NCBI GenBank assembly: GCA_037447655.1
Contig: JBBHKE010002650.1
Location: 1 to 64,000, forward strand
Reading direction: 5' to 3'
Length of the DNA stretch: 64,000 bases
Origin: Zygnema cylindricum
Taxonomy: Eukaryota; Streptophyta; Zygnematophyceae; Zygnematales; Zygnemataceae
The translations under genes and the position numbers were made by a program. Numbering within the stretch: the stretch's first letter is position 1; the number at the start of each line of letters is the position of its first letter. The notes under the pieces were generated by a model. The model was not told where the DNA came from. It saw only the letters and a program-made list of their open reading frames with translations, and ran no database searches. This document shows positions 11,405-22,810 of the stretch, in pieces.

Positions 11405-12592
11405 GGGATGTTAAGGCTGATTTTAAGTAATGAAACAAAGAAAGTGTATTATACTGGTGTTCATGATATTATGATGTGGCATAAGAGGCTTGGGCATAAG
11501 AATCTAGATAAGTTAAAAGATGAAAAAGATGGGAGTGGTGGAAGGGATTCAGTTCAGTGAGAGGGATAATATAAGTGATTGTAGTGGATATGCTCAATGT
11601 AAAGCACACAGATTACCCTTTCCCAAAACAGTCGCCTATAAGGGGGAAAAAATTCTTGATTTAGTATACACAGATATATGGGGACCAGCTAAAGTGCCCT
11701 CACCGAGTGGAAGAGATTTATGATGACTATCAGTGATGATTGGTCTCGGTATTCCAGGGTGTACTTTTTGAAAAACAAGTCAGAAGCTCAGGATTGTTTT
11801 AGACAATATAAAGCATGGAGCGAAAAACTCCATGAAACTCCAATCAAGAGAATAAGGAGTGAAATGGTGGAGAGTATACTTCTAACCAGTTTGAGGATTT
11901 TCTGAGGGAAGATGGAGTACAACACCAAAGACAGTTCCAAAAAACCCGGAACAGAATGGGGTACGCAAAAGGTTAAATAGAACACTAGGTTAAAGAGAAC
12001 ACTAAGTGATATTGCTAGAAGTATGTTGTCGGATAAGAAGATAGGAAAAAGGTTTTCGGTAGAACCAATGAACTGTGCTAATTACCTCAAAAATAGAGTT
12101 CTTACTTCAGCTATAAAAGATCAAACACCTTATGAGAGATGGACAGGTCGGAAACCAAACATATCTCACTTAAAGGTTTTCGGTAGTCAATTATTCAGTC
12201 TAGATACAGATCGGTCTAATTGGAAGTTAGATCCTAAAGGAAAACCGGGATTCTTATTAGGATATGATGAGGATGTTAAAGGATATAGAGTTTATGATCT
12301 AAAAATGGAAGATATAATCTTAGTAAAGCATCTAGTAGTTATGGATGAAGGAAAGTCTGAGGATCCCTTCAAATATACGAAGTCAGTAAAAATCAGATTT
12401 GAGTCAGAAAATTCCGATGACTTTGAGCTTCCTAACTATCCAGGTTTTAGAGAAGATGACATTCTTGCAGGAACAAATCAGACCAAAAAGGACTTGGCTG
12501 TGGAAACTCCAGTGACAACTCTACTCGAAGCGGAAGACGTGGTGGAAATTGATTCGGAATCAAGGGATAGGGGAGAAGCCGAGAGTGTTTGA
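11405..12592 (+). pseudogene. Copia C2 integrase
   Basis: Pieces in several frames: the N-terminal zinc domain (MWHKRLGHKN ... CSGYAQC, in which one zinc Cys has become Tyr), the first catalytic Asp (YTDIWGPAK), SDDWSRYSRVYF, and the C-terminal part at 12023-12592 (NRVLTSAIKDQTPYERW, LDPKGKPGFLLGYDED). The second Asp segment is damaged (IRSEMVES instead of IRSDNGGE). Not functional. Confidence 0.82.
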
Positions 12593-12658
12593 AAGAATCC
12601 ACGAAAACCATCTATTCTAGCCACAGATTTTGAGGGGGGAAGGAGAAGTAGCAAAAGA

Positions 12659-13500
12659 TTGCAAGAAAAACAGGTTAATAATAAGGTTACAAAACTATCT
12701 CATCAAGATGAACCTCAAACTTATGGAGAGGCGATGACTTGTCTAGAAAGGAACCGGTGGAAGACAGCTATCAATGAGGAGATGGCCTCAATTATGGCAG
12801 CCAATACTTGGGAGCTAGTGGATTGTCCACCTAACTGGAAACCAATCAGTTATAAGTGGGTTTTCAAATTAAAACTGTTCCCTGATAACACAATTGAGCG
12901 CTAGAAGGCTCGATTAGTGGCAAATGGATTTACCCAAAAGGAGGGAATTGACTACGAGGAAACCTTTGCCCCGGTCATTAGATTTCCCTTTGTTCACACA
13001 CTTCTCAGTCAGGTTCCAGCGAGGAAGATATAGAGGTGCACGAGATGGACATCAAGATAACCTTTTTGCATGGAGAATTGGAAGAGGAGATCTTCATGCG
13101 AGAATCCGAAGGATTTGTGGAGGAAAGAGAGGAGAGTAAGGTATGTCGGCTGATTAAATCTCTTTATGGTTTAAAACAAGCGCCTCGATAGTGGAATAAG
13201 AAACTTGATGAGTTTCTTACCGGTCTAGGATATATCCGCATCAGCTCAGATCACTCAATCTATGTTTTTGAAGATGATGAAGGTGCTATATTTATTGCAA
13301 TCTATGTTGATGATTTGTTTGTTTTAAGTAAATCAATGGAAAAAATTAACAAACTGAAAACCGATCTTAAAGGGAGATTTGAAATAAAAGATATGGGGGA
13401 AGCAAGATATATTTTGGGAATTCAAGTAGAAAGAGATCAAAAAAGAAAGATTATAAGATTGACTTAAAAGAAAGAAATAGGGAATATGCTTGAAAAATTT
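12659..13500 (+). pseudogene. Copia C2 reverse transcriptase
   Basis: Starts with the Copia RT lead-in ([41 protein letters not shown]), then is broken by a TAG at 12902 and frameshifts. The catalytic segment can be followed as IYVDDLFVLSKS near 13300-13330. Several stops (near 13190, 13465, 13501) make it inactive. Confidence 0.82.
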
Positions 13501-13503
13501 TAG

Positions 13504-14298
13504 ATGGATAAAGCTAATAGTTGTATAACTCCAATGGAGTTAAAGAAAGGAAGTGAGGGGAGTGAGGAAGAAAGAACCATAGTCTTAGACGAGGAATTAT
13601 CTCTTGAAGAATATAAGTTCATGCAGACTATTTCTTACAGGCAAGTAGTGGGAAGTCTAATCTATTCTATGAATTGCACCCGGCCGGATTTAGCTGCAGC
13701 TGTAAGAGTGCTGAGTAGAAGTCAAAATGCTCCCACTAAGAGGGATTGGGAGGCAGCTAAGAGAGTCCTTAGATTTTTGTCAAGAACTAGGGATCTATAG
13801 TTGCATTTGGGTGGGGAGAATACTGACATCGCTACTTGGAGTGATGCCAGTTATGGTGATGCTCCGATGAGGAGATGCACTTCTGGATATGTATTATATG
13901 TGGGTGATGGGGCTTGCTGTTGGAGTAGCAAACAACAAAAAGCTATTGCTCTGTCCACCATGGAGGCTGAGTATATGGCCTCTTGCTCTGCTGTAAAAGA
14001 ATTGATGTGGGTCAAGTCTTTGCTTGGTGAGCTTGGTCACCTTAAGAGTGGTGTGCGTAATTTTTTTTGTGATAATCAGGCAGCAATAGCTATATCTACC
14101 AATCCTAAACATCATTTTAAAGCCAAACACATTGTCATTAGACTCAGCTTTGTTAGAGAGAAAGTAGAAAACAAAATAATCAATTTAGAGTACCGACCAG
14201 ATAGTGTGATTTTAGCAGATATGATGACCAAACCTATACCTTCCCCTAAGCTAATTATCTACAAGGAGAAGTGTGGTATGGAATTAAAGATTGACTAG
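13504..14298 (+). pseudogene. Copia C2 RNase H
   Basis: Two adjacent frames split by a single TAG at 13798-13800: the connection domain (YRQVVGSLIYSMNCTRPDLA) and RNase H (SKQQKAIALSTMEAEYMA, LMWVKSLL, CDNQAAIAI). The stop at 14296-14298 is close to the purine-rich tract AATAGTGGGAG that precedes the 3' LTR. This is the best preserved part of C2. Confidence 0.88.
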
Positions 14299-14311
14299 AA
14301 AATAGTGGGAG

Positions 14312-15379
14312 TATAGAAATTGATGGTCTGTTTTTAAGTATTTTCTAGGTCTAAATAGAAATATAGAATGAAGCCGAGGCAATCTATCTCTAACTTCTCT
14401 CTCGAACTCTCACACTTATCGCAGTTACTGAGAAATTGGAGAGGAAGCTAGAGCTATGGCTACCTAGGCTATCCAGAGGTTTACGGGAAAATATATTAGT
14501 TTATTTACCATTAGGGGTTTATTTACTAAAAGTACATATGTTGCACCCAGGATTTGATCTTGGTACCTGCCGCACTAAAAGCAGCCGATAGCCGGTAACC
14601 TTATCCGTTAAGTCTAGAACTAGTGTTACGTACTGTAGGGTTTGATGTTTATTTAAACATTTCCACGTAGGATAATTCATTTAATTGAAAGTGTTTCTTG
14701 GATACATAGATCCTGTAATGTAAAACTACGGAACACGGTATGTATACGAAACGAGTACCGCGCATTTGTTTCTTTAACGAAACAAATACCGCGCATGTAT
14801 TTATGACGGCTCCGATTGAAATTTGCATTCAAACAGACGACATGGAAGAAAGTCGAGATCGCGGAAGAGATTCTCAGCGGTTTATGGTCATCGCCACATT
14901 GGATGACACGTGGCGAGATTACGTTGGATCGCGGTATCTCCGCGGATTACGACACTGAATATGGATATGACATGTGTCGACTTTTAGGCCATGTCATACA
15001 ATGTCCGTAGAGAAAGTACACCGGCAGCTATACTTTTGTGTACGGAAGTGCAATATAGTTGGCTCCATACATCAGTAGATAGAGTTTGTGATGGAGATAG
15101 GACTTAGAAAAATTAGTAGATAGGACCTTCTCTCCTAGAGAGCTTCTGTACAAAAGGTCAACTTTGACCCTCCATAACTTACTACTCAGGGGAGCAAATT
15201 CAAAGATTCTTTTTGCTATCGACTCAAGGGAGTCTTGCCTTCATAAGGTTGAAGGTATTCAGTGTTTTTGTCTGCCAAGGTGGTAGTTGTTCTTACTGAA
15301 AAAAAAAGGGGTCAAGGCTATCCTAAAGGTTTTTTGGAAGCTGTCTATTCTGAGGACTTATAGAGGTCTAAGAGTTTCA
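14312..15379 (+). repeat. 3' LTR of Copia C2
   Basis: Pairs with 8879-9947; its first bases are TATAGAAATTG (one change from TG). The antisense tRNA-like module is at 14542-14620, the G-box near 14907, and the same GTAC hairpin and U5 stems are present. It ends GAGTTTCA before the CTTAC duplication. Confidence 0.92.
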
Positions 15380-15384
15380 CTTAC

Positions 15385-16610
15385 AACATTCACCGGGTCC
15401 TATTTGCAACACATATCCAGTTGTACACTGCCTTAAAGGCACATCCCTATAATTGGCATCACTTCAAGTAGTGATGTTAGTGTGCTCCCCTCCCAAATGC
15501 AGCCACAATTCCCTTATTCCCACCAAATTTCTCATCACCCTTTTGGCTGCTTCTTAGTCACTCTTCTTGGGCTCATTAATCTCCTACTGAGGACTCCTAC
15601 AGCTGCAGCTATGTCCGGACGAGTATAGTTCATAAAGTAAATTAAATTGCCAACAATCTGTCGATATGGAATTCTTTCCATAAACGTCTTTTCTTCTTCA
15701 TCCATCTCATCATTCAATATCAATATTCCTCCCTTTGATCCCTTTGATCCCTCCTCTTAACTCCCCTTTGATATTTTCTTTAGATCTATGGGAGTAGTAC
15801 ATCCATTTGCTTTGTTCATCTGAAGCATTTCTAGCTTATTACCAATAGCTCCCCTCTAGGTGAGTCTTATAATTCTGTTCCCTCTATCCCTCTCGATTTG
15901 AATCCCCAAAATACACTTTGCTTCACCAAGGTCTTTCATGTCAAACTTGCTTCTTAGATCATGTTTTAGTTTGTTAATCTTATCTAAAGAATTGATTAAG
16001 ACTAACAAATCATCCACATGAATAGCAATAAATATCACTCCATTCTCATCCTCAAATAGATGTATAGAGTGATCTGAACTAATTCTGATACACCCCAAAC
16101 CGGTCGAAAATTCATCCAGCTTTACATTCCATTGTCGCGGGGCCTGCTTAAGGCTTTAAAGTGATATTATCAGTATGCATTCCTTGCTTTCTTCTCCACT
16201 TTCCATGAAACCTTCCAGTTGCTTCATGTAGATTTCTTCTTCTAACTCTCTGTATAGCAAGGCGGTCTTAATATCCATCTGGTGTATTTCCATATCCTCT
16301 GCTCCGGCTAAACCTAAAAATATTCTGACAGAACGGAATCTGACTACGGGTGCAAAGATTTCTTCATAGTCTATTCCTTCTTTCTGAATATAACCTTTAG
16401 CAACCAACCTAGCTTTGTATCTTTCAGTGGTAATATCTGGGTTTAGGTTAAGCTTAAAAACCCACTTACACCTAATTGGTTTTTGGTCCAAGGGACAATC
16501 TACCAACTCCCATGTATTTGCTTCCATGATGGAGGCCATTTTTTCATTTATAGCCGTGATCTACCGGCTACTTTCTGGGGTGTTTATGGCCTCTAAGTAT
16601 GTTTGAGGTT
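15385..16610 (-). pseudogene. Copia C1 RNase H/RT, right-hand part
   Basis: Continues C1 after the C2 insertion. The minus strand shows the connection domain (PYRQIVGNLIYFMNYTRPDIA, 15535-15723), the RT catalytic segment with the first Tyr changed to His (IAIHVDDLLVL, 15856-16098), and the RT N-terminal half ([21 protein letters not shown], 16156-16539). Stops and frameshifts separate the pieces. Confidence 0.85.
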
Positions 16611-16650
16611 AATCCGGATGTGACATCTTTGAGAGTTGGTTGTTTGTTTG

Positions 16651-17745
16651 TCATTCTTGAAGTCGTTTACTACTTTTTTCTCCTTCAAAATGTGACGCCG
16701 GTATGGAAGGCATCCTCGGGTTCCGTTTCACAATATCTTCAGCTCCCATATCTTCCAATTCGGGTGCCTCATCAAGCTCTTTATCGGTTTCCACTTCATA
16801 TTGTGGTGTTACCTCGGTCGTTCTTTCCTCCTTCTCCTTCGATAAATCTACATATTTTTCTTTTTCCCCCTCTTTTTCTTCATTTCCAAAATCAAGGTCA
16901 GAAAGCTGATCCCGTTCAAATCTGATTTTTACTTCCTTGTTATATTTGAATGGATCAATGGACTTTACTTCATTCAACACCACTATGTGTTTTACCAAAA
17001 TGATATCTTTGTTTTTCAAGTCATACACTCGGTATCCTTTTGTGCTCTCATCATATCCTACAAGATATCCTGGTTTCCCTCTTCCCTCAAGTTTCCATTT
17101 AGTCTTATTGAAATCCAAACTGTAGACTTGAATTCCGAACACTCTCAAACTAGACAAATCTGGCTTTCATCCTGTCCACCTCTCATATGGAGTTTCCTCT
17201 TTATTAGCTGAAGCTAGGACTCTATTTTTGATGTAGCTAGCATAATTCATTGACTCGGCCCAAAATTGCAATCCTATCCTCTTATCAATTAGCATACTTT
17301 TGGACATGTCCCCTAAAGTTCTATTAACTCTTTTTGCTACTCCATTTTGTTCATGATTATAAGGAACAATTTTCTCATGATGAATTCCTTCTTCATTAAG
17401 AAATTCCTCAAGTTCCCTTAAGGTGTATTCTTTCCCATTATCACTTCTTGTCTCTTTTATTGAGGTTTCGTGTAATTTTTCACTCCATACTTTGTATTCT
17501 TTGAAACATCTCAATACCTTTGTCTTATGTCTGAGGAAGTATACCTTAGTGTATCTAGTCCAATCATTTGTGATGGTTAGCATCCATTTTTTCCCTCTAT
17601 GTGACCTATACCTAGCTGGTCCCTAAACATCAGTGTGAATTACATCCAATACTACCTCTCTCCTAAAAGTGGTTGCCTTTAAGAATGGAAGTCTATGAAT
17701 ATTCCCTTGGGCACATCCACTGCAATCATCTGAGGTCATATCATC
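16651..17745 (-). pseudogene. Copia C1 integrase, truncated
   Basis: The minus-strand integrase core at 17167-17583 has NDWTRYTKVYFL, RSDNGKEY and EQNGVAKRVNRTLGD, so the second Asp and Glu of the DDE triad are visible. The C-terminal domain follows at 16651-17157 with an acidic linker. The zinc-domain remnant CSGCAQG sits at the edge, where plus-strand LTR L5 begins at 17746. Gag, protease and the 5' LTR of C1 are absent. Confidence 0.85.
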
Positions 17746-18845
17746 TGTTGATATTTGTGTATTTTCTATGCTTGTTTTAAGATAGAAAAAGGCAGAGGCG
17801 CTCTGTCTCTAACTCCCTTCTCTAAGCCCCTACACTTGTTGTAGTCAATGAAGGCTGGATAAGGAGTTAGAGTTCTGGTTGCCTAGGAATTCTAGAGAGA
17901 CAAGAGTAAAAACTAGTAGATTAACCAAAAGAGGGTTTGACGGATCCAGGATTTGATCCTTGTACCTATCGTCCGTCAAACCCGGTAGCCGTTAGCTTTA
18001 TCCATTAAGTCTATGACTAATGCTCAGGTATATAAGGTTTGATAGACATTTAAACGTTTACAAATAGGATATTTTGTTTAACTAATAAATAGTACAGTAG
18101 AACATAGTACTAGTTGTGTACTATAGTACCGCACAAAATAAATGTTGCGAAAACATATATTTCAATGGCTAATACTCAATCCGGACTTCATCGAACAACC
18201 GTGATAGGAGCCGATATCGCGGAAAAGGGCATTTTGGATTTTTCCGGAAGCCGCCATTCCGGATAACACGTGGCAGCATTGTACTGGTTTACGCAATCTT
18301 TGGAGAGCATGACAACAAATTTGGATGTGACAGATGTCACTCTTTTGGCCATGTAGTATAGTTACCGTACATAAAGTACTCCGATACTTGTACTTTTTGT
18401 ACGGTACAGTCTTATGATTGGACCATAATTTAGTAGAAGGGGTTTTAGAGAGGAAATAAGACTTATAATTTTTTTTGATAGGTAGCTGCCTCTTTGAGAG
18501 AGCACCTTGTATAAAATGCTAACTTTTAACAGCCATAACTATTCACTCAGTTGACCTTTTTCAGTGATTTTTTTTGCTGCCAACTCAAAGGAGTCCAAAC
18601 TACACACACGCGTAGTCGATCAGAGTGTTTGTCTGCCACTACACACACGTGTAGTCGGTCAGAGTGTTTGTCCGCCATCGTGGCTGCATTTCTAAGGGAA
18701 AGTCAAAGTGGGGGAATGTATCCAAATACTCGTAGTTTAACTTTGCATTCTGTGAGGGAACTGAGAACACAAAAAGTCTTCTTTCACAGGGGTGAAGCTC
18801 TATTGGGGTTCTGATTGTCAAAGGGTCAGTCATTTGGGTTTGAAT
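17746..18845 (+). repeat. Copia LTR L5, truncated at its 3' end
   Basis: Starts TGTTGATATTTGTG inside C1 integrase. It has an antisense tRNA-like module (17940-18017; stem CAAGG/CCTGG around ATCAAAT), a G-box near 18263, a GTAC hairpin near 18373, a TATA box at 18510 and a doubled U5 hairpin block (two CTACAC...GTGTAG-type stems, 18600-18660). The last 90 or so bases are missing where LTR L6 starts. Confidence 0.8.
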
Positions 18846-19842
18846 TGTTGAAATAAATAGTTTTTGTATTTTCTAGTTTAAAATAAATTCGCGAATATAT
18901 ATATATAAGAAATGATGGCAGCCTGCCTCCATCTCTTCTCTCTTTTCCCCATACTTGTTGTAGTCACTGAAGGAGAGAGAGAGCGATGGAGCCATGGCTG
19001 CCTCAGCTCCATAGCAAGGACTAAAGAGTGACTTAAGTCACTCTCAACAAAAAGGTTGAGTCCGGCAGGACTCGAACCCCCGACCGGTAGAGCGCGGCTT
19101 AGCCGTTAGCTCTAAACCAGTCTGTCGTAGAAGTCCGATAGATTATATAGGGTTTCATTATTATATAAACTATTGTATAGTACCGAAATGGTTTAACTAG
19201 AATATGAAACGAAACGAACATATAACTTGTTAAAGTTTAGTGCGAACGTCACTTCGCACGAAACAAATACTTGAACGGTCGACATTTAATGTGAGATTTA
19301 ATCCGACGGGGCACGTCGTCGCCGAGATCGCGGAATGGTCACTTTGGATTTTATGGACGTGGCATGACGTGGCGCCGCGTGGAAGGATGACATTCGGTCG
19401 CGGGAATTCTGGAGAAACTACGGACAAGTGGAAAAATGACACGCGTCCACTCAAGAGCCTTGTCGTACACCGGCCGTACAGAAAGTACATCGGCCATTGT
19501 ACCTTTCTGTACTTTACAGTAATACTATTGGTTCGTACTTTAGTAGATAGGGATTGTGAGAGGGATTTAGGACTTAGAAAATATTTTGGTAGATAGACAC
19601 CTCTCTCTAAGAGAGCTTTGTATAAATTGGCATTTTTGCCGGCTCATAACTTATCGCCTGGTTGGCCGTTTTCAGTGATTCTTTTTGCTACGGACTCAGG
19701 GGAGTCCAGGCTACACAGGGGTGCAGTCAAATTGTCAGTTTGCCTTCTTGGGCAGCAGTGGTTGTGGCTTAAAGTGGGTTAGTTAAATACTATCTAGAGG
19801 CTTCCTGTATTTCTGTAGTCCAATGGAGGACACAGAATTTCA
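18846..19842 (+). repeat. Copia LTR L6
   Basis: Starts TGTTGAAATAAATAG and ends GAATTTCA. The antisense tRNA-like module (19059-19137) has a consensus-quality B box GGTTCGAGTCC and an A-box-like GGTTTAGAGC. A TATA box is at 19621, the GTAC hairpin near 19479-19515, and GGACTC-AGGG-GAGTCC at 19692-19707. No primer site or 5-base duplication flanks it, so it is a rearranged or recombined copy. Confidence 0.8.
19059..19137 (-). other. tRNA-like module in LTR L6 with consensus B box
   Basis: The minus strand contains GGTTCGAGTCC, a perfect match to the eukaryotic B box, and an upstream GGTTTAGAGC A-box-like segment about 50 bases away. It lies antisense in U3. The acceptor stem is not convincing. 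Confidence 0.6.
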
Positions 19843-19861
19843 CTTACATGGGGACGTACGC

Positions 19862-20841
19862 TAAGGGTATGTCCCCATGTAATCGATACTTTGAAAAAGT
19901 ATTTTGGACTGTAGTAAAGATTCTCCGTACTACTTTGAAGAGCGTCCCTATGCGTGAAAATGAAATCGGAACTTTGACATGTGACGGTTGTAGACGTAGG
20001 TACAACTTGTGACGATTGTAGACGTAGGTACAACTTGTGACGATTCAAGTGGACTACGAAACTTATGATGATTAGTGACGCGAACAAAAACAACGACAGT
20101 TGTAGACGTCTAGATTTTTGTGAAATCGTAGATGTTTAGGGTTTGGTGACATTGTGACGTCATGCTCACTTGTGACAACGTCGACGTCACTGATTCAATA
20201 ACTTTCCGCCATGGATCCCCGATTTCGTTTTTTCTAATTTTCTCACTCGACTTGCCATAAAAAAAAACCTAATTTTTTTAAAAATATTATTTTTAAAAGA
20301 TCTTTCATTTTATACCAATATTGTTGTGTCTCATTCTAAAAAGTGTGAGATAAAAACGATCGTGTGAGAAGGAGAGGGGAGAGGCGACGACGGCGAAATT
20401 TTTTGCAAAGGACCCCATGAATGAAAGTCGAGGTCTGAGACCCCTGCAGATTTTTTTCCATACATGCGCGTGACGGGCACGGAGAAAAATAGCGAGGACT
20501 CTCCCTCGTCCTAAAATTTTCCCACTCTTATGGCGCGTGCGTGGGTCGTTTTTCATTCGCTGTTTGGGCGGTACTTGATCTAAAATCACCCCCTCGAGGT
20601 GATTTTGGATGGAGTTTTTTTTTGGGCTGGATTCTCTTGCTCTGGGTTCGAAAGGGGAAAACGCCAAAATGCGTTCACATGACGACAAACACGCCGTACA
20701 TCCAAAGTACGAATTGACGTTCACTCTACTTTGGTAAAAATGATTTTCTAGTACGGCTATAGTATTTGTCAAAGTTCCCTGAATTTTAGGGCAAAAAGAC
20801 AGAGAAAAGTAGACACATTAATACATGGGGACGTACCCTAA
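19862..20841. mobile_element. Harbinger-like non-autonomous element H1
   Basis: 974 bases (19865-20838) between TAA duplications at 19862-19864 and 20839-20841. The inverted termini are GGGTATGTCCCCATGTA and the complement of TACATGGGGACGTACCC. TAA target sites and GGG...CCC ends fit PIF/Harbinger. It contains a direct repeat around GTAGACGTAGGTACAACTTG (19980-20045). No transposase. The 19 bases just left (19843-19861) look like the end of an older copy. Confidence 0.75.
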
Positions 20842-20869
20842 GTTACGGCTACATTGGAGTACACACTGC

Positions 20870-21010
20870 TGAAACTGTGAGACCTCCATAAGTCCTCAGA
20901 GTGGACAGCTTCCAAGAAGCCTCTAGGATAATCCTGACCCCTTTGTGTTTCAGCAAAAATAACTGCCGCCCTGGCAGACAAAAACTCTGACCACCTGCAC
21001 CCTTGTGAAG
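20870..21010 (-). repeat. Copia LTR fragment L7 (3' end only)
   Basis: Begins TGAAACTGTGAGACC, the reverse complement of a Copia LTR end, and runs through the U5 hairpin region before an abrupt switch at about 21010 to plus-strand U3 sequence. The two LTR pieces are joined head to head. Bases 20842-20869 are unassigned. Confidence 0.7.
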
Positions 21011-21666
21011 ATTTTGGCGGTTTGCGATCACCGCCACATTGCGTCACACGTGGTAACACTACGTTGGATTGCGGCAACTCCGGAGATTACGGGAACAAAT
21101 CCGGATATGACACGTGTCGACATTTTGGCCATGTCGTACAATGGCCGTACAAAAAGTACACCGGCACCTGTACTTTTCTGTACGACACAGTAATTTGATT
21201 GGTGCCATACTTCAGTAGATAGAGTTTTAGAGAGGGAATAGGACTTAGATAAATTTTGGATAGGCACTGCCTCTCCCAGAGAGCACCCTGTATAAATGGC
21301 AAACTTTGGGCAGCCATAACTATCAATTTACTTGACCATTTTCAGTGATTCTTTTTGCTGCGGACTCAGGGGAGTCCACGCTACACAGGGGTGTAGTCGG
21401 TCAGAGTTTTTGTTTGCCAGGGTGGCTGTATTTCTAAGGGAAAGTCAAAGTGGGTGAATGTGTCCAAATCTCATATTCTAACTTTGCATTCTGTGGTGGA
21501 ACTGAGCACACAGAAAGTGTTATTTCACAGGGGTGAATCTATATTAGGGTTCTGACTGTCAAGGGGTCAGTCACTTGGGTTTATATTAACTTGGAGTCGG
21601 CACTATCTAGATTAGCTTCTTTTGGATCTGCATACTTTGAGGGCCAATGGAGGTCTCAGAGTTTCA
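21011..21666 (+). repeat. Copia LTR fragment L8 (late U3, R, U5)
   Basis: Clear example of the promoter half: CACGTG boxes near 21047 and 21111, GTAC hairpin at 21147-21183, TATA box at 21291. It has three AGGG-loop hairpins: GGACTC/GAGTCC (21362-21377), CTACAC/GTGTAG (21381-21396) and TTCAC/GTGAA (21523-21536). It ends GAGTTTCA. Confidence 0.8.
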
Positions 21667-22810
21667 AACAGCTCTCTCTCACAGCTGAGGCATAAAGAGG
21701 ACTAAAGCTTTCTAAAAACAACACCAAATCCTAGCCCACTAAATCATCATCGTTAGCATTAGCTGTGCCTTGAAGGTCAAGCTCCGCAAGCTTCTGTAAC
21801 AACTCGTGTTTTTATCGGTGGAGGATCTGCATTGCAGTGAGAGGTGCAGCTCCGGATGACAATCTTAAGCGGAGGGCAGGCAATTCTATTGCTAGTGCAG
21901 CCAATTGCTAACTCTGTTTTTGAAAAATGAGCTCTGGTGTAAGTCTTGTTGGAAAAACTGATGTTCGCTCGTGTTCGTGTTGGGTGGAAGGTACTCTACG
22001 ACCCCAAGTGTAATGAAGTTGAAGTGGGAGAGGGTTTACAATAGTTTCTCCTTCTTTTGTAAATAGGGCAAACTGCATCATTTCTTTGGGCACCTCATTT
22101 TTGCGAAAACATTAGCTCTCTTTATGCCCCTAGAAATCATAAGCCTCTCACTTTGATCCTTCGGAGGTATATTTGCTGCGTATTTCATTTGATATTCGGG
22201 CGTCGTCAAACTTAAAAAGTTTGATTTTCCTTAGTTGAGATTGGGACATCTTGGAGGTTTCGCTCGGGGTGTTGCACGGTAGGTGTCCTTCATCATGCGA
22301 GTTTTCTCCCCCCACCCTTCTCCTTTGATCCATTCCTTCTGCCTCCGAGTTCTTTTAGCATGTTCTTTTTCCCATTCCTTCAATTTCAGAGCTAGTTCCG
22401 GTTTAAGTTTCCGGGTGCAGTGCTTCCACCCATGACCTGTCTGTTGATAATTTAGGCAATTGTAAACAAAAACTCAGTCATCTGCTCCTATTACCGGTCT
22501 AGCTCGTTGTTAGCCACCTGCTTCCCCTTAGGCTTCCTCAAAGCTTGAAGTTCTACTTGTTCCTCCTCATTCAAAGAGGTCTCCCTGGCAAATCTTGCAA
22601 AATTTAACCGGTACTTGTCGGTCACGGCCTTCTTCCTTGCCTCATTGTGGACGAAGTGGTCGTACAGCTTCATTGCCACCAGCTGAATATCTTTGGCGGA
22701 GGGATTGATGTCCTAAATTGCCAATCTAGAGCAATTATCTAAAGCAATTTGCCCGGTTAGCCGGAAGGAATTACGGACGGTGGTGAAATACTTTGTTGTC
22801 ATGGCCAAAA
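21667..22810 (-). pseudogene. Gypsy G1 gag-like region, distal part
   Basis: Minus-strand frames at 22491-22679 (MAMKLYDHFVHNEARKK...), 22148-22333 and 21908-22093, separated by stops. They are charged and helical-looking, as in Gypsy gag, but I recognise no zinc knuckle or protease. Assignment rests on position: downstream of LTR A and the upstream gag part at 24881-27565, from which it is separated by LTR L9. Confidence 0.45.

Larger units (their letters stand above)
8879..15379 (+). mobile_element. Copia C2, complete LTR retrotransposon, TSD CTTAC
   Basis: Two LTRs of 1069 and 1068 bases (8879-9947, 14312-15379) bound an internal region with primer site, gag, protease, integrase, RT and RNase H in Copia order. 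The target duplication CTTAC is at 8874-8878 and 15380-15384; removing the element rejoins the RNase H frame of Copia C1. By eye the LTRs differ at about 6% over their first 420 bases, so the insertion is not recent. All genes carry stops or frameshifts, so the element is dead as it stands. Confidence 0.93.
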
